Of a DNA stretch of 64,000 nucleotides, positions 10,301 through 25,300 are shown one piece after another. The first letter of the stretch is position 1. Each line of letters begins with the position of its first letter. The position numbers and the translations under genes are program-made. This stretch comes from Paracyclopina nana (Eukaryota > Arthropoda > Copepoda > Cyclopoida > Cyclopettidae), in the NCBI GenBank assembly GCA_019096065.1, contig JAGUCH010000001.1, positions 1,550,001 through 1,614,000 of the forward strand, in the 5' to 3' direction. A model generated the notes under the pieces. It saw only the letters and a list, made by a program, of their open reading frames with translations, ran no database searches and was not told where the DNA came from.

Positions 10301-13300
10301 TGCCAATGCACTGTGAGACCGAATTTTGCATGAACCGCAAATAAATTCCTTTGAACTGCAACAACATCAATTGGGAGAAGAGATAATATTTATCTAGGGG
10401 AGCACTTTAACATGCAATAGAGCCCCACAGTGACAAAAATGGAAATATGGCTCATAGAAGTGGTGCCAAGTCACTTGTTCCAAGCAGCTGCTGTAAATAA
10501 CTCAAACAGACAATGCTAATTGAAAGTCATGAAGCGAAATTGCTTTTCATTTGAAAACCATTGAAAAAAATCAGCGAAACCACTTTAGCTTGTATCTACT
10601 ACTATACTACAGTGGTAGAAGAAGGCCTTGAAAATGCTATAAACTGTGAATGGTGATAGGTCAAAAATCGCCCCCGAATTCGGCCTTGAATACGCTCAAA
10701 AATGGGAGCCGTGGAAAATTTATCGAGGCGATGCTGCAGCAAAAAAAAAAAAAAATAGTTTAGCCCCGATTCTAATATATCAGCTTCAAATGAAGAAATC
10801 AGTCCGATTTTGTCAAATCCTGATAGTTTATCAGCACTTCTCATCTCAAGGATGTTGACAAGATCGTCAATCACAATGACAAGATCAATAAAAGCAAGCC
10901 ATGTCATTTTACTACTCAACAATTCGCCATTAAAGCCTCGAACTATATTGACAACTTCCTCATGGTTTGAGTTTGAATTTGAATTTTCGCGCGCGTTTTT
11001 GTTTATACTCTCAGCGTCAGCATACTACTGAGAGTCCCCATGCACAGCTGAAGGTGATAGATTAATGGATTTCCTAATGGCATTTCTGGCACAAACTAAT
11101 GAAGTTATGCTATCTTTTTCAGGGCAAAATAATTGCCTTTTTTCTACTGACACACACACTAACTAATTAGGTAGTTTTGTCACAGCAGCCTCCTCAAAAA
11201 ACTCAAGGATTGGAGTGGGATTTGCCACTCTATGGTTTTCAGGAAATACTTCTTCTCCCAGATGAATTCCAGTCATCCTTTTCTCAGTTGTGTAACTAAT
11301 GATGATATGCAAGAAAAAAAGGTTCTCCATTCACATTAATCAATTCACAGGAATATCGTCAAGAAAAGCAGAAAATGCCAATAATACAGCATGCCTACCA
11401 AAATTACTATAGCTATTTTCTGTATATAGAAACCAGGGTGGTGTATAAGCATCAGGGTAAAAAAAGGTCACTCAGAGGACTGATAAACGACTCAATCAGC
11501 TTGGATGCAGCGAGATGCCCAATAAGAAGTAACTATTGATAGCTGAGCCTACACCCATAACACATGTTCAAGGCAGGACATCATGGAAGTCCATTTAGAG
11601 AAGTCTTCGTTAACAGCGTGGCCAAATTAAGTCTCAACAAATCTCTGCAGAGAGTAAATCCAAAATCTGGCATCTACACAAAATGTAGTGTATAAAGTGA
11701 TGGATGCGACCCCAAAAGTGACTCCAATTGGCTGAAATTCGCCAGCAAAATTCCCTTTGTTTATCCCAGTGTTTGACAGCATGCCTAATAGGACCTGACA
11801 AGGGGTCAGCAAAAAATTGATATGATGTCAAGTTACTTGGCAGACTGGGGAGAATTGACCTCAAGGTCCTCTAATGAAAAATTGAGGATGCCAAGGAAGC
11901 TTTCTTACCTGCAAAATAGATTACACAAAAAATTACGATTATGTTTTATTGAGTGTGGGCTTTTTCGTGGTCGCATAAACTATGAGGCACACGCCCCTAA
12001 AAGGTTTCTGGTGTGAGAAATTGGCAGCCCTTTTCACACCAATCCAAATGGTCAGTTCAAGAATAAAAGAAACCTCAAAGTCAAAAGGAAATAAGCCTGA
12101 CACCGAGCAAAATCCGTATAATAAAGGAGTACATTACAGTTAAATTATTTATAATTCAATACTAATCAATAGTGAAATCTCTGCTTTGTGAAATGATAGG
12201 ATTTCGTACTTTTACTTTAGCTTTTTTGAATGAATTTCCTGAAGATAGTTTGGACTTGGATGAACATGGCAAAAGCACTGGATAACATTTAAAATTGTAC
12301 GTCAATTTCGGGAGCCCACCAGCATCAACTGCCCACATAGAAAATGGCAGAGCTTTGAAATGTAACCTAATCTTACCTCTTTGAAGTGTCTTTTAAAAGT
12401 ACGACACACCACTGGCACCTGGACACAGGTGTTTCCACTCTTTATTCTACACGTAATTATTTTTGGGTGGCAGCAGCAGCAGCATTATTTGGTGGAGGTG
12501 GATTTAACTTCTATCAACTTTACATATAAAACACACACGTGCTTGGTATAGTACTTTTTCAGCCACCTCCTCTTTTTTGCCACTCTGTTGTGCTACATTC
12601 AGGAAATCCATGGAGATCTTTCCAAAATGCCATTTTGGGACATGAAAAATGGAAAAAAAACTTTTTTTGGGGCTGCTGCCATGCCATGCCATGCTGGCTC
12701 GTGACTAATTAGCCCGTTCTCATATTTATCTAGCTAGGCTCCTATAATGTTAAGCAAGGCTCTTTGGAGGCGCATATCTCAACAACTACTGAGCCGATTG
12801 GCACCAAACTTGGTAGGATTCGTCAGTAGACCCTAATAATTGTTCATGCCAAAATTCATCCGGATTGAAGGCTGATTAGCGGAGGCCATTTTTTCCCGCT
12901 ATAAATGTGAAGCAAAGCTGCCTTGCTTCACATTTTAAACGGCCTCCATTTGGGGGCCTCGGATCTCAACCAAATTTGGTACACAGCCGTGGATAGCCTC
13001 ACTGAAGAATCCTACCAAGTTTGGTTCCAATCGGCTCATCTATTGCTGAGTTATTCGCTTCCAAAGAGCCTTGCTTCACATCATAGAGCTTTGCTTAACT
13101 AATATGAGAACGGGCTATTGACTGCTTTGGAATCCCTGTAATAGCGCCTTGTAATTATGTTGGAAAACTCTCAGATAAAGATCTTCTTTTCCCGCATGGA
13201 AACACGTTAGGCTCAAAATTGAGTACTTTGGCGCGCAATTTCGCCTGTCAACATATTGCCAAAGTCTTCATTTCATTTCATCGCGGCATCAGCTGTTTGT

Positions 13301-16300
13301 TTACGTTCAACAAACAACGTCAGCTGTTTGTTTACATTTTGTACACAACGTCAGCTGTGCGTATGCGAGCACTCGTCAGTTGCTCACTATTTTCATCTGG
13401 TTGGATTAATTGGCTTTGGGCTAAGGTCAGGTGGAAAAAAATGCACCTGACCCTAATTTAATTGGGTGCCATTTTTACTCAAGACAGAGATTTTAATACA
13501 AAAGACCCCAATTAAAATTAATGCCCAATGCAATTTTTCAATCGGCGTGGTTATACTAAAGGTTTTTTTTCTTTTGCCTGAGTCACGACAAAGGGTCACT
13601 TGATATATCTTTTAACGAAATTGCAATCTTGAAAAGTTTTCTTGTCAGATTTGCCCCGGCGTGAAAACGAACACACCACTTCACGACTCTGTAAAAGCAA
13701 AAAATCCGTGCTCCATAAAAGATCCTTACACAATTTGCTGATGGGTTACCCCCTTTTTGTAGCAGCAGGCCACAGTGGCAAAAGTGGGCAAAAAGAGTCA
13801 CGCTAAGCAGCAAAAAACGGGATGGTGTAAACAAATAAAACTGTCTCAGATGTTTTTTGACGACCACCACCCACATTGTGCATTCACTTTTTGTTTATGC
13901 ACGAGTAAAAACAACTTCCTGAATTTACTATTTGGCTGCTCCTATAGCAGTGGTGGGTCTTAAAAAAGGGCCTATCTGATGGGCATTTTTCAAAGCTGGT
14001 AATTCCTTCCAAAAAGTCTTTTCACACTTGTGTGACCACAACTTGGCACAAACTCGCGCCTTGCATTAATTTGCATGTCTTCAAAAAAAACTAAAAAAAC
14101 CACGTGGCATTTGTTTACACTTGTCAGTCTCGCTGGGCGCGCAACTTTTTGCGCTGCTTGAAGCAACCTCGCTCTTGAAATTGCATTTGGCTTCCTGGTC
14201 TTTTTTTCAAAGGACTACCACCTCATTGAAATTGGTTCTTAGAACAAAGGTAGTTTTCGTGATATCCATCGCTTTGCTTTTGGAAAGTCCTGAACAAAAG
14301 TTCAGGGTGGGTCTCTTATTGAGCCGCAGCCAAAAAATCTCTAAATTACACGCCTCTTCCAGGGAATGAAAAGAGGCATTTCTCCCTCATCATCATCATT
14401 TTGGTGATGTTGTGATTTTTCCAGACAAATTTCCATGGCATTAAACCATTAGTGGCAAGGGAGGACACCCAAGCTGGGGCTCCATTATTATTATTATCTC
14501 AGGCCTCCTCAGGTCGATTCCCCACTTGAAAACAAGCCCATATAGCTTTTTCAACTTTAGTATCTGGAGCCACTGCTAATGGTGTCAATAGGACACCACC
14601 AAATGATAATATGCTGGCAGTGCGTGGTGTGTGCAGATTTCTGTGGTGTCATTTTCAAAAATGCTACAGTCACCTGCTGCCTCATTATGCTAAAAGGAAA
14701 AGCAATCAACTTCTGCCTTGATACACATCTCAAGCCCTTTTTGTGCTACACAAAAAGTGTCAACTACACCCTTTTTCAAAGGGGCACAAGTACCTCGTTT
14801 GAAGCCTGTTAAAAAATAAAATACGATGACTTATTGAGGCATTATCCAAGGAATGAAGCAACCAGATCGATTTTTTTCAATATGCTTCAGTATTCACATT
14901 GAAAAGCGAGGGGAATATACGACGCTTGCCAACTTTGGCTCGCTGCTGCTGCTGCTTTGAATTCACAATACGATCCTCTATATAACTGCACTGAGAAATT
15001 ATACAAGACGAGATATATGAAGCTCACAATAAACAACTGCTGAGGAGCAGACAAAGCGGCTCAATTTTCATAGGCCTTCCCTTTTCGTTTATTAATGGCA
15101 GATATCGAATTTTCTGCACTGCTCGCAGATATCATCGTTTCATCTCTATTCACCCTACATTTGACCTTCATTACCAAAGGTATTCAGATGTGTAGTATAT
15201 AATACGCGTGTCCACAATGGGAAATTACTGCACTCTTAAAGGAAAAAGAGGGAATTTCTAATGTCCACCCCAAAACGATTACATATTCTGTGTAAGGGCA
15301 TGATTAGCCAAATGAGTGTCCGAGTAAAAAATGATGCTGGCATTTTTGGTCAAATCTGACTACACTCACAAGTGTGTGTACCAGTGTGTTACATAGCCCA
15401 GGTATTTTTTGGGCACTGACCTTCTCTCTCACTTTTCTTACATCGTTACAAGAAACAAAAAGCCGCCGCGACCAGGCCAATAAGAATTTGACCATGCCTA
15501 GAGTGAAATAGATATAAGAAGAGCCCTTTGTGAATTTTGCACACCTAATTTCACTTAAAATATATACCTATAATTTTGGGGCTAAAACCGGTGGAAGTTG
15601 AGGTTGGCAGTGATTCACAAGATTCTTGACCTTGTCCATATTTTCAAGAAGCATTTCTGAGCCGCCCACGTTTGTTTACTTTTTTGCCAGCTCATTGAGC
15701 CAAAATCTCAACTATATATAAATATGCTTAAGAGTGTAGCATATAATGCGACCCATCAACTCAATGTTCACATGGCTAAATGCTCTCTTTGAAACCCGAT
15801 TTTTTGCAGCCCAGCTCAGCAATTGTGCGAAATTTAACGGGCACTGAGATTTCTTCGCTGATGATGGCCGACCTTGAGGCAAAGTGCAATCACATCAAAT
15901 TCCGAGTCATTTTTCGATAAATCCATTTATGGCATGGCATGGTGAAAATGGTATTCTGTTATTATTATTATCATTGCTGTTGTTCACTGATGATTATCAG
16001 CAATCAACGCTTAAAAACGATCCAATGGCAAAGACTGAAAATTTTTTCAGCCGAATTGAGATATTTCGCATTGTGTGCGCGAGTGAAACTGAGAAGCTGG
16101 CTCGCATTTCTTTTTACACAATGAGAAAGATGTCTTTTTGTTTGTTGTTATTCATTGAGCCATCCGAGGTTTGATTTATGTGCCTGGAAAAGTATTATTT
16201 GCTCGATTAGAAAAGAGTATTAGCATAAAGTGCCATTCGGCCATTTAATGATTGCTCACTGCAAATAATTGGAATCCCCGGGGATTTTTCAATTACCCAG

Positions 16301-19300
16301 CAAACAGCACGTGCGGAGTACTATTTTCTGGGGGATATTTGTTTTTTTCTGAGTTAATCAATTTAATCAGCTGGCCAAATTTCAACCTTGGATTGGAAAA
16401 AGAACCTTAATGAAGAGAGGAGCTTTGTTTTGAAAATGCTAAAAGCTTCCGACTTTGCTATGGTCATCATGCTATATCCACACTGCTAAAGCTGCTTGCT
16501 CCAGGGGTGTCAATTATGCCCGTGGCTTGAACAAACTATTAAAAAGATATGATATTGTACATTTCGCAGGGAAGCCTTGATTTGAGCAACTTTAGAAATG
16601 GTGGCTTCTACAAAAGGAAAAATACAGCTAAATTTTACGTACAAAATTACAGTGGTTTTTTTTTTAAATACGAATTCTCACGTTGTTTTGCCAAGTCACT
16701 CGACGGTGGCCCAGATCCAAATAGTAGCCAGAAAAATACAACTAATAATGCAGCACATAAATCCTCAGGGTCAAACGTACGTATAATAAACGAGGCAAAA
16801 AGTGGGCCTTAAAGATGCGTTAGCCAGACTCACACTAAAGCGAAAAAAGAGTCACGAACGCGCGAACGTGAATAATAAGTATATATGTATTGTGAAAAAG
16901 TCGTCCTCATCTGTCTTTTTTGCAAGCTATCGCGTACGTAGATGCAAAAAATATTCCATGCGGCCAATTTGGAGCTTTTCAAGTCCCTATTATCCACGGT
17001 GATGATGATGATGATGCTCTTTCAAGTCTGCTGATCAAAGAAGGATCTAATGTTCCCTTTTCACTTCAGCACGGCCAATAATACAGGAAATACACAATAT
17101 GCTATGCGGAGTCACAGCGAAAAAATCCCACTGTGTATGGAGGCAGACTCATACACTATGAAGGGATGGCGCCGACAAAATGCAGGAGAAAAGGCCACAT
17201 TAATTCAAAGCCATAATAACGTACACAGTGGGTGAGGAAGGTGTCATTCAATGATTCAGACCAGTGTGCCTACAATTAATCCCCTTTTTTATCTCATCGT
17301 TAGCTAGGTCATCTAAATGTGTAGTATAGGCCTTAAAATGAGCTGGGATCAAAAGTTCACCATCTCTGAATTTTTACGCTGTATGCAATCCTTGGTAGGG
17401 TTAATTGGAGCAAAAACGTTTTCTTGGCCATTTTGGAAAACTTGACCTCCTCCCCACTTGTTAGCATAATAGCCAGTGATTTTTCAACCTTGTCACTTCT
17501 CTCACCAACAAGAATGATTGGTAGCTCTACTCTATATACTTTCAATGAAGCCCACGCTACGCACTAGCTATACAGTAAATTCTCCTCAAAGGTAATTTTG
17601 CAAATGCTGATGCACTTCTTGCTGCTTTTGCATCCATTTTTTCACAGCTGATGCAGCTCGCCTGAATTGATCAATGCACAGTGGCCACTAATTGCATGAT
17701 TAGGTAGGAAAACCTAATAGGCCTTGATTATAGATGTCAAGCAGGCTGGCCTTGAGGTTGCTAAAGGTTTTTGAACCACCCTGCAGCAGCAGCAGCAGAA
17801 ATTCACAAAATTGAAAGGGATAAGGATGTGCCAATAAAAGCTGAGATTTGGCCAAAAGCTTTTAGGAACTCATGAGGGCGATCCCATATTCGAATTTTTA
17901 GTCAAGTTACGTTGCTAAAACAGCAACCTTACTTTATCAGTTAAGTTCAGCTTGTTTTAGCCAAGTTCTGTTCGTTTTAGCAATGTTCAGTTGACCGCTG
18001 AGCTGACACGCCAACGCGTTGTACATCATCAGCTGATGAGCAAAGTCAGCTTTTCACAATTAAGCGAGCTTCAGTTACTACACATGTGAGAACACTTTTT
18101 GTAGCTAAGTTCAGTTTGGCAACTGAACTTAGCTATGCAAGCAAGCTAGTACTACATAAAATCAAGCTAAGTTAAGTTCTACCAGCATAAATATCTGGGA
18201 ACGGAACTGAACTAAACTTAACTTTCTACCTAACTTAACTTGACTAACAGGCCAATATGGGAACGCCCTATGAAGTTCAGTCACTTTTTCTAATGTACAT
18301 TTCATCAAGAAAGGCTCATTTGTAAGTAAACCTGAGGAATTCTTTCAGGATTCAAGGAATGCAGACGCACAATTTTTTAAAAGGAGGCCAAAGTTGATGA
18401 TATTTATCTCTCTCAATGAAAAACTGGCATTTTGGACATGCGAGGAATCCTTTACGCAAGGCCCATTGTTTCACTCTCGTACAATTGTCACACTTTTTTA
18501 GATGACACAATCTCAAAGAGAGATCAGCGGATATCAGGCCAATGACAAATGTAGTCTGCTTGCATTATGTCCTGCATCCCAAATTGTGGCCTGGCTGCAT
18601 TTGTCAAACCTGATGGTCGTCAATGTCCCAACAGGAATTCTAGCAACTGAAAGTATTTTATACCTACAGGAATTCTAGCAACTGGAAGAATTTTATACCC
18701 TTAAGTGCAATAATGAAAGAGTATTTTATACCTATAAGTTCTTTATCAAGAGGAAATATTTTTCCAATTTCATTCCAAGGAAAAGGCTCCTTTAATCAAT
18801 TTTTGTGGACGTACTTTCGTTCACTTGATTAAAAAAAGGACCCTGGAAGATGGCCAAAAATAAGGAGGCCAAGAAGGCACGAAACTTTCTCAACGTGTCA
18901 AACTTGCCATTATTTTCACAGCAGCAGTTGTGCTTTTTACCCAACTACTCCAATTTTAATTTTCTTGCGGTGCCCAAACTATCGATTTTGACAGAAAACA
19001 GGCAGAGTGCACTTTCGATCCGAAATCCCCGAAAAACCACATTATTTAGTGGCACACTGCAGCTGTTTTTGTAGCTCACTCTGCCAGAGAACTTTCCTTT
19101 ACAACTACTTGTTGATTCTCGGCATGGAACTTTTGTATTAAGGCACTGGCTGAGAATTTCAAGAACCAAATCGCACTAGATAAAAAAGTGACCTTCGCCA
19201 CCTTTCTCGTTAACAAGTGGGGAAAATGACATACCTGCAAAAAAGGAGAAGACCTTAAGCACAATAATTCTACTTATAGTACAGCAATTTCTTCATCTTT

Positions 19301-22300
19301 TTCCATCATTGAGGAGCTAATTACTATAATATGCACATGCGGCTTATTATAATCCCGAGCGTATAGTAGCAGTATTTAGCCGTATCACAAAAGTACTACA
19401 CGTGAATGATAATCAAGCATTAAAGCTTGATTACTGAGACCTACTACAAGGTGCACAAGCAATAATAAAAGCCACTTTGGGTCGCGTTTGCACATTTGTG
19501 ATCCGGAACGGGGCTTGTCACTTGCAAAATGATCACGCAAACTCATTGCCTTCCTGGTGGTAGGTCTGGAATTTTTGCATGCGCAAACGTATACCAATTT
19601 TACCATTCTTATCTGGATCTGCTACAAATTCTGCTAACTGACATTCTGCACTCTTGGGCACTCAAGTCGATCCAAACGGGAGATAAACTACTTGCATCAG
19701 GCATAATAAAAATAATATAGTAGTACAAGGGAAATAGTGCTGAAGCATCATAAAAACTAACATTTATACGTTACCAATGACGCTCAATAAAAACCTAATT
19801 TGAATTACAACAGCAGGGAGTCAAGTAGCAAAAAAGGCCTGTATAAACAGCACATTTGTGTGTGTGCGGTTGAGCTACCAGCAAGGCATAAATTTTTTGA
19901 CTCACTTCCTAATAACAATCAATAGCCCTCAAAAATGTTTGACCACCTTCCTCCTCAATCAAGTAGATTAATGGAGGGGCTAAAACGGCCATTTTTTATT
20001 TTGCGGCACACTACTCTCAAGTGCATTGCAGCTCTGATAAGGAGATGTGGTAATTTTCCCTGTGCCTTAAAGAAAAAAGCTCGCTCGTTTTTTTCCATTA
20101 CTATTATTGTCTTTTATATTCCACCTTTGAGTAACCTTGTGATATCGAAACATGCCCATTTAGCTAAAAGGCCTTGAATATTAATCGAACATTTACCAAA
20201 ATGGACGATTAAAGATCTCTAATGCAGCAATCCACTAATAGATGTCATTTTGGGGCCAAAATAAATCATTACCAAATGACAATAACGTCAAAAACTGAGC
20301 CAAGGTTTCAAGAGAATGCACACGAACGAAAAGACACTCTTAGCTCTATTAGATAGAAAAATGGTCATGAGTGAAAAGAGTCCAAAATGGGTTTGCTACC
20401 TTTTTATTAGGCGTGCACAATAGCGTGAAATGAAGTTAGAAAAGGGCTCCAATTGCACTTGAATTTTTTGCTCCGCTGATGCCTTAAAAGGGGCTGCTCG
20501 GGAGCGACATGCGGCTGGTTATTCCTGTCTGCCGCTGTTGATGACAGACCGAAAAACCACTCGAGCCTCAAAAAACACATTCCTTTTGTTGAAATCTATA
20601 AAGGCTCTTGATTGCACCTTATTGTTTCCGCTTTTTATGCTCGGTGCTGCAAACGTAGCCAAGGCCAAAGTGTATATGGTGAAACGTTTTATTTACCCCC
20701 AACAACAATGCAATTATATTTATTAGCAGCAAAGCTGTTAAGCCAATTCACGCAAACCCACTCACTTTCCCTATATTGAGATCCAAGATTTATTGAGCTC
20801 AAAAATATTGGAAATTGCAGCCATAAATTATGACTTGACCATTAGACAAATGCACACGTCCGTTAAGCAGCGAGGTGGCTTTTTTCGCACTCACAGCATT
20901 GCTTATGACAAAATTCCTAATGCAATCACAAGTGATTGACTGCTGATGAGGTGGAAAAGGAGGGAATTCAAAACAACTTGACCTGCTGCCCTTGAGTTGA
21001 CAGCACGCCACAGGTTTTTGGACACAGCAAGCAAAACAAAAAGTGGTAGCGCCTCAAAAAAGGCCGTTCGCTTTTGGTTGTGTTGACAACGGCCCAGCTG
21101 CGCCGGTGACAGCCCGTTGTTGACGGATCGAAACGGACAGCAAAGATCCCTTCTAAACAGATTTCCTGGTTTCCTAATTGAGTTTTGCAAAAAGGATTTG
21201 ATTTGTTTGTTGTCTACCCAATTATGGATTCAAGATAAAGGTTAACAAGTTAGTTATCAAAATTATCTGACTCGAGGATCTTGACGCATCGCAGACAGCA
21301 GCAGATCGAAAATCCTTAAGGTCAACTCTGGTTTGTGGGGAAAGTTTTCTTTACTATAGCTCAAAATTACGCCAGCTACTTCTGTTGACCCAAAATACTA
21401 CAATTCCAAACGACGACGCTCACATACAATTATAGTGAGTGTAATCAGTATGCAGCCGAGTTGCAGAAGGTCAAATGTTTTTCTATTCGCGGTTGGTTGC
21501 TGGAGCAATTTTGCCCGCTCAAAGCCCACCATGGTCATCTATAACCTAACGACAAGCTCGGTATACAGACCCATTTATAATCTATTTACAATTATTCACC
21601 CTGGGGAATCTTCCATGCTAACGTGCGCTATCTCAAAGACGATAGCGCTATAATGGTCAAAAAGTGGAATTCCTGCTTGGCATTATTTAAAAAATGACAA
21701 TTTTCGGGGATCAAGATAAACTTGAATTACTAACTTTGATTAGCATGAAGAAGCACTATTTAAGCATCTTCAGGCCGTAACGTTCAAGGGTCATAAACTG
21801 GGCTAAAAAAGAGGCTAAGTTAAAGCTTCGCTATATACTTGGCTAATTTCATCTGGAGGCGATTTTTTCCCAATGAGCCGAGGACAGATGGGACATGACC
21901 GAAGCTGGAAACTTTGTTAAAATCGTGAGTTTAGTCCCGATCCCGACCAGATATTAGCGGCCGTGTGGCAAATAAGTTTTGTGGCTTCTCCAATTATTTC
22001 GCCATTACCCCAAACCCAAAAGTGACTTTAATGGCCTTGAAAATGCATTATGAGGGATTATTGGCAACGTGATGACCACCGTGCTGAAAATCCTGGGAAA
22101 TTGTCGCTATTTACGACGATTTCAGACTTCTCTTTGGCAATCGTTGAATAATAATTTCTAAAGGTTAATCCCTAAATTGTGGCACATCAGCAAGCTTTTC
22201 TTGGCTAAGATGACCCTCACGAAAATTGTCTAGACACAGAAATTAAGCCCCTTTTAGCACCTCTGTCAACACGTTGGCTCATTATCTTCCGCGTCTTTGA

Positions 22301-25300
22301 TCGTGGCTTGGTTACGGTTGTTATCGCTTCTTATTTACTGACATCGCAACCTCGTCAGTAAATAAGAACTGATAACAACCACAACCATGCTACGATGAAA
22401 GACGCGGAAGATAATGAGCCGTTGTATATACAGGTATTTTTAATAAATAAATGTTGGGCCTGTTCCAGGCAAAAGATGTCTGGTCCCCACACGATTTTCA
22501 CGAACTTCTGAGGTCAAATATAAAACTCGTACACATCATGATGAATGATATGAGAGTGGCTGCATGCACAGCGGGGCTGTTTTCAGCCAAAACTCAAAAA
22601 TAGGCAGCTGCTTTTTTCAAGCCCAAATAGGCCAGTGTGTCTACTGAATTGGAGGAGCCATAATTTTTTCTTAAATATCACTAATGATCCTCATTACAGA
22701 TCGCAATTTGGAGAATTTCTTAATAGCAGCGAAAAAAGCCTCAGAGCTTGGAGATAGATGTAAGATAAGATGGGAGAAAAGGTCAAACATGTTGAAAAAG
22801 GAACTATTATTGTCATCGTTAGCATGGTCTTCTAGATTTTTTTACGACTCTGGAGCAAAAGGATCGTCGACGACCTTGATTTAATTACAAGGTGTAGTTT
22901 ATTGAACGCTAATGGATTCTATATGCTAATTTGGTCCAGGACACAAAACTACATATATAGTACTACCGAAGTGGACATGCCAATCTCGTTCGTGACCATC
23001 TCATAATAATGGACAACATAAAATGCCAATGCAGAATAAAAACTTGAACGAGAATTCTAATTTCATATTGCTTTGGCTTCACAAATGACGCCTAATGCAC
23101 TCTATTTGAATATCTTTTCTTGTTCTCCAATTGAAAAAAGGACCTTTTTGTCCAGTCACGCACGCAGTGGTCAAAGCAAATCTTAGTATTATGGTTGGGG
23201 GCTATTAGAGATCTGGAAAAAATATTATTACGATGGTGGGTGACGTAGGCAAAAGATCTTTCACCCCTCCGAGCAATTTCTCGCTTTGCTTCCCTCATTT
23301 CATTGCCTTTTGGGACACATATGCAAGACATATGGTAGATACGACAATAAAAATGAAGGTAACAGTCACCTTTTCCTCCTCTAGGCTACAAAAAAAAACT
23401 AGCAACACTGGAGGTGTAAGCAAGTGTGCAATTTTTCGGTGGATTAAGCTCAAAAAGGCCCATAACAGTGCTGTGAGTTGGAAAAAACCAAGCGTGCAAT
23501 CAAGTATTTAAATGAGCTTGCACAATGGGATACATGTCCCGCCAAACAGTTCCTTTAAATCTGCCAGATAAGCTTCTTTTTGTGCATTACCGCCTAATTA
23601 TGATCGCGTAACTAACAGCTTAGAGTGCGTGTACTAGTCGCGCAACAATTTTGTTTACAATCACGCGCAACCTCAAGAATCAAAACAAATGGCCATCGTT
23701 TAGATCGGATATCAGTGATTTCATCCACGCTTCCCCAGTGTGGGCTGGTGGTGGCATTATAGTAATGACAGTGATTTCTCATCCAAGTGGAGCTATTTTA
23801 TCAAGTCCTAGGATAATTTCGAGTCTTCGTAGTAGGAAAGGGGCCTATTTTCGAAATTAGAAAACACGTCTCAATACCTTGCAGGCAAATAACAACTTCA
23901 TTGTTGAAAGGAGTCACTTTTGCAATTATTCCCACTTTTTTGCTCCACTCTACACCAAATTGGCTGACCGAAAGAAGAAATATTGCCTCAAATTAACCGG
24001 ACCTAGCCTGAAATAACAAGCTCGGTACCAAACCGTATTCCTATTGTGCAAAGCTGGCATAGGGCTATTTTTGCTACAATTTTGAAAATGATAGCCTTAA
24101 ATGTGGAGTATGCCCCAATAAAATACCATACTGAGCCCATTTGGCGCATTTAGGCCGGATATCATTTTGATATTGCATGACCAGATGCATTTTTCGGCAT
24201 TTTACCCTTTGAAACATTAGACAGGTGGATTTTCCGAGGAAAATCTGCAAGCTCAGTTGCAAAATCTTGCTGCACGGGTGGAGGAAATATCAAAGGTACA
24301 TTTCAAGTGAGGGCAAAAAATGCACCAGAAAAATATGCTACTTTGATTTACTGACATTTGCGCACACAGGGTTAAACGGACCGAAAAAGGGCAATTAATA
24401 ATGAAGAGAGACATCATGAAATATTATAAGGGCACTCAAGCTCAACCCTTATTAATGTCCATTTATCTGTCTGCGGTAGGTGGAAAATCCTTCCAAGAGA
24501 TAAGAGATTGAAAAAAGTGCTCTTCAAGGTGAAATAGTTGATCGCCCAATATTTCAAAGCATTTTTGCCTGGGAATTCGTTTTAGAGGTTGTCGTGTTAT
24601 TTTGGCATTAGCATTTTGCCTGGAAAGCACAATCGTAAAATTTTCACTCCAAATTGGCTACATTCTCAGGGCAGCACACATTTTTTGCACACTAAATTTT
24701 TCGGTCCCTTTTTGGCTGATCGAGCTGGGCCAGAATACAAATGTCCAGTTCACGGTAAATGAGCGCCAATGCGGGATCGAAATTGAGGTCGGCAACGTGA
24801 AAGACACGTGGAAAAACCCACACAAAAGGACGCAGTAGTGTATATCAGGACTTTTTCTTTTCAGCATGACCAACTTTGATTGGATTTTCTTTGTTGTACC
24901 AAGAATGAGCAAGATACTAATCAAAGAGGCTCTGGTTTGTTTAAGCTAAGCAAATTGGAAGATATGGAAGTAATAAAAATAAAAGCTCTTGCTCACTTTT
25001 TGTGGACCTGTTTTGACATACAGTGCAGCCCACTTGTCACATCTCACTAGGCCATTTTTCAATCCACAAAAAGTGATCTTTTTTCCGCGAACTGTAACCA
25101 TTAGCAAGAGTCCAAAGTAAGCCCTCTTTTTTGCATTCCTCCCTCACAATAACATTCTACTGTAGCAATCCATCACTAGAAATGCTCAGCATAATTACCA
25201 TGCCTTCTTTTTGCGTCATTAGATGAACGACTCGCTGCTACAAGTCGAGGAAAAACGATTGTTAGGCATTTTGCGTTGCGATTTTTCACGGCGGATATCA

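Noticed and set aside
12708..13119. Reading the 12711 element as a Tc1/mariner relic with TA duplication
   Set aside because: TA flanks are possible only by shortening the terminal repeat by one base; the 3-bp ATT reading keeps the full 16-bp TIR and agrees with the neighbouring elements.
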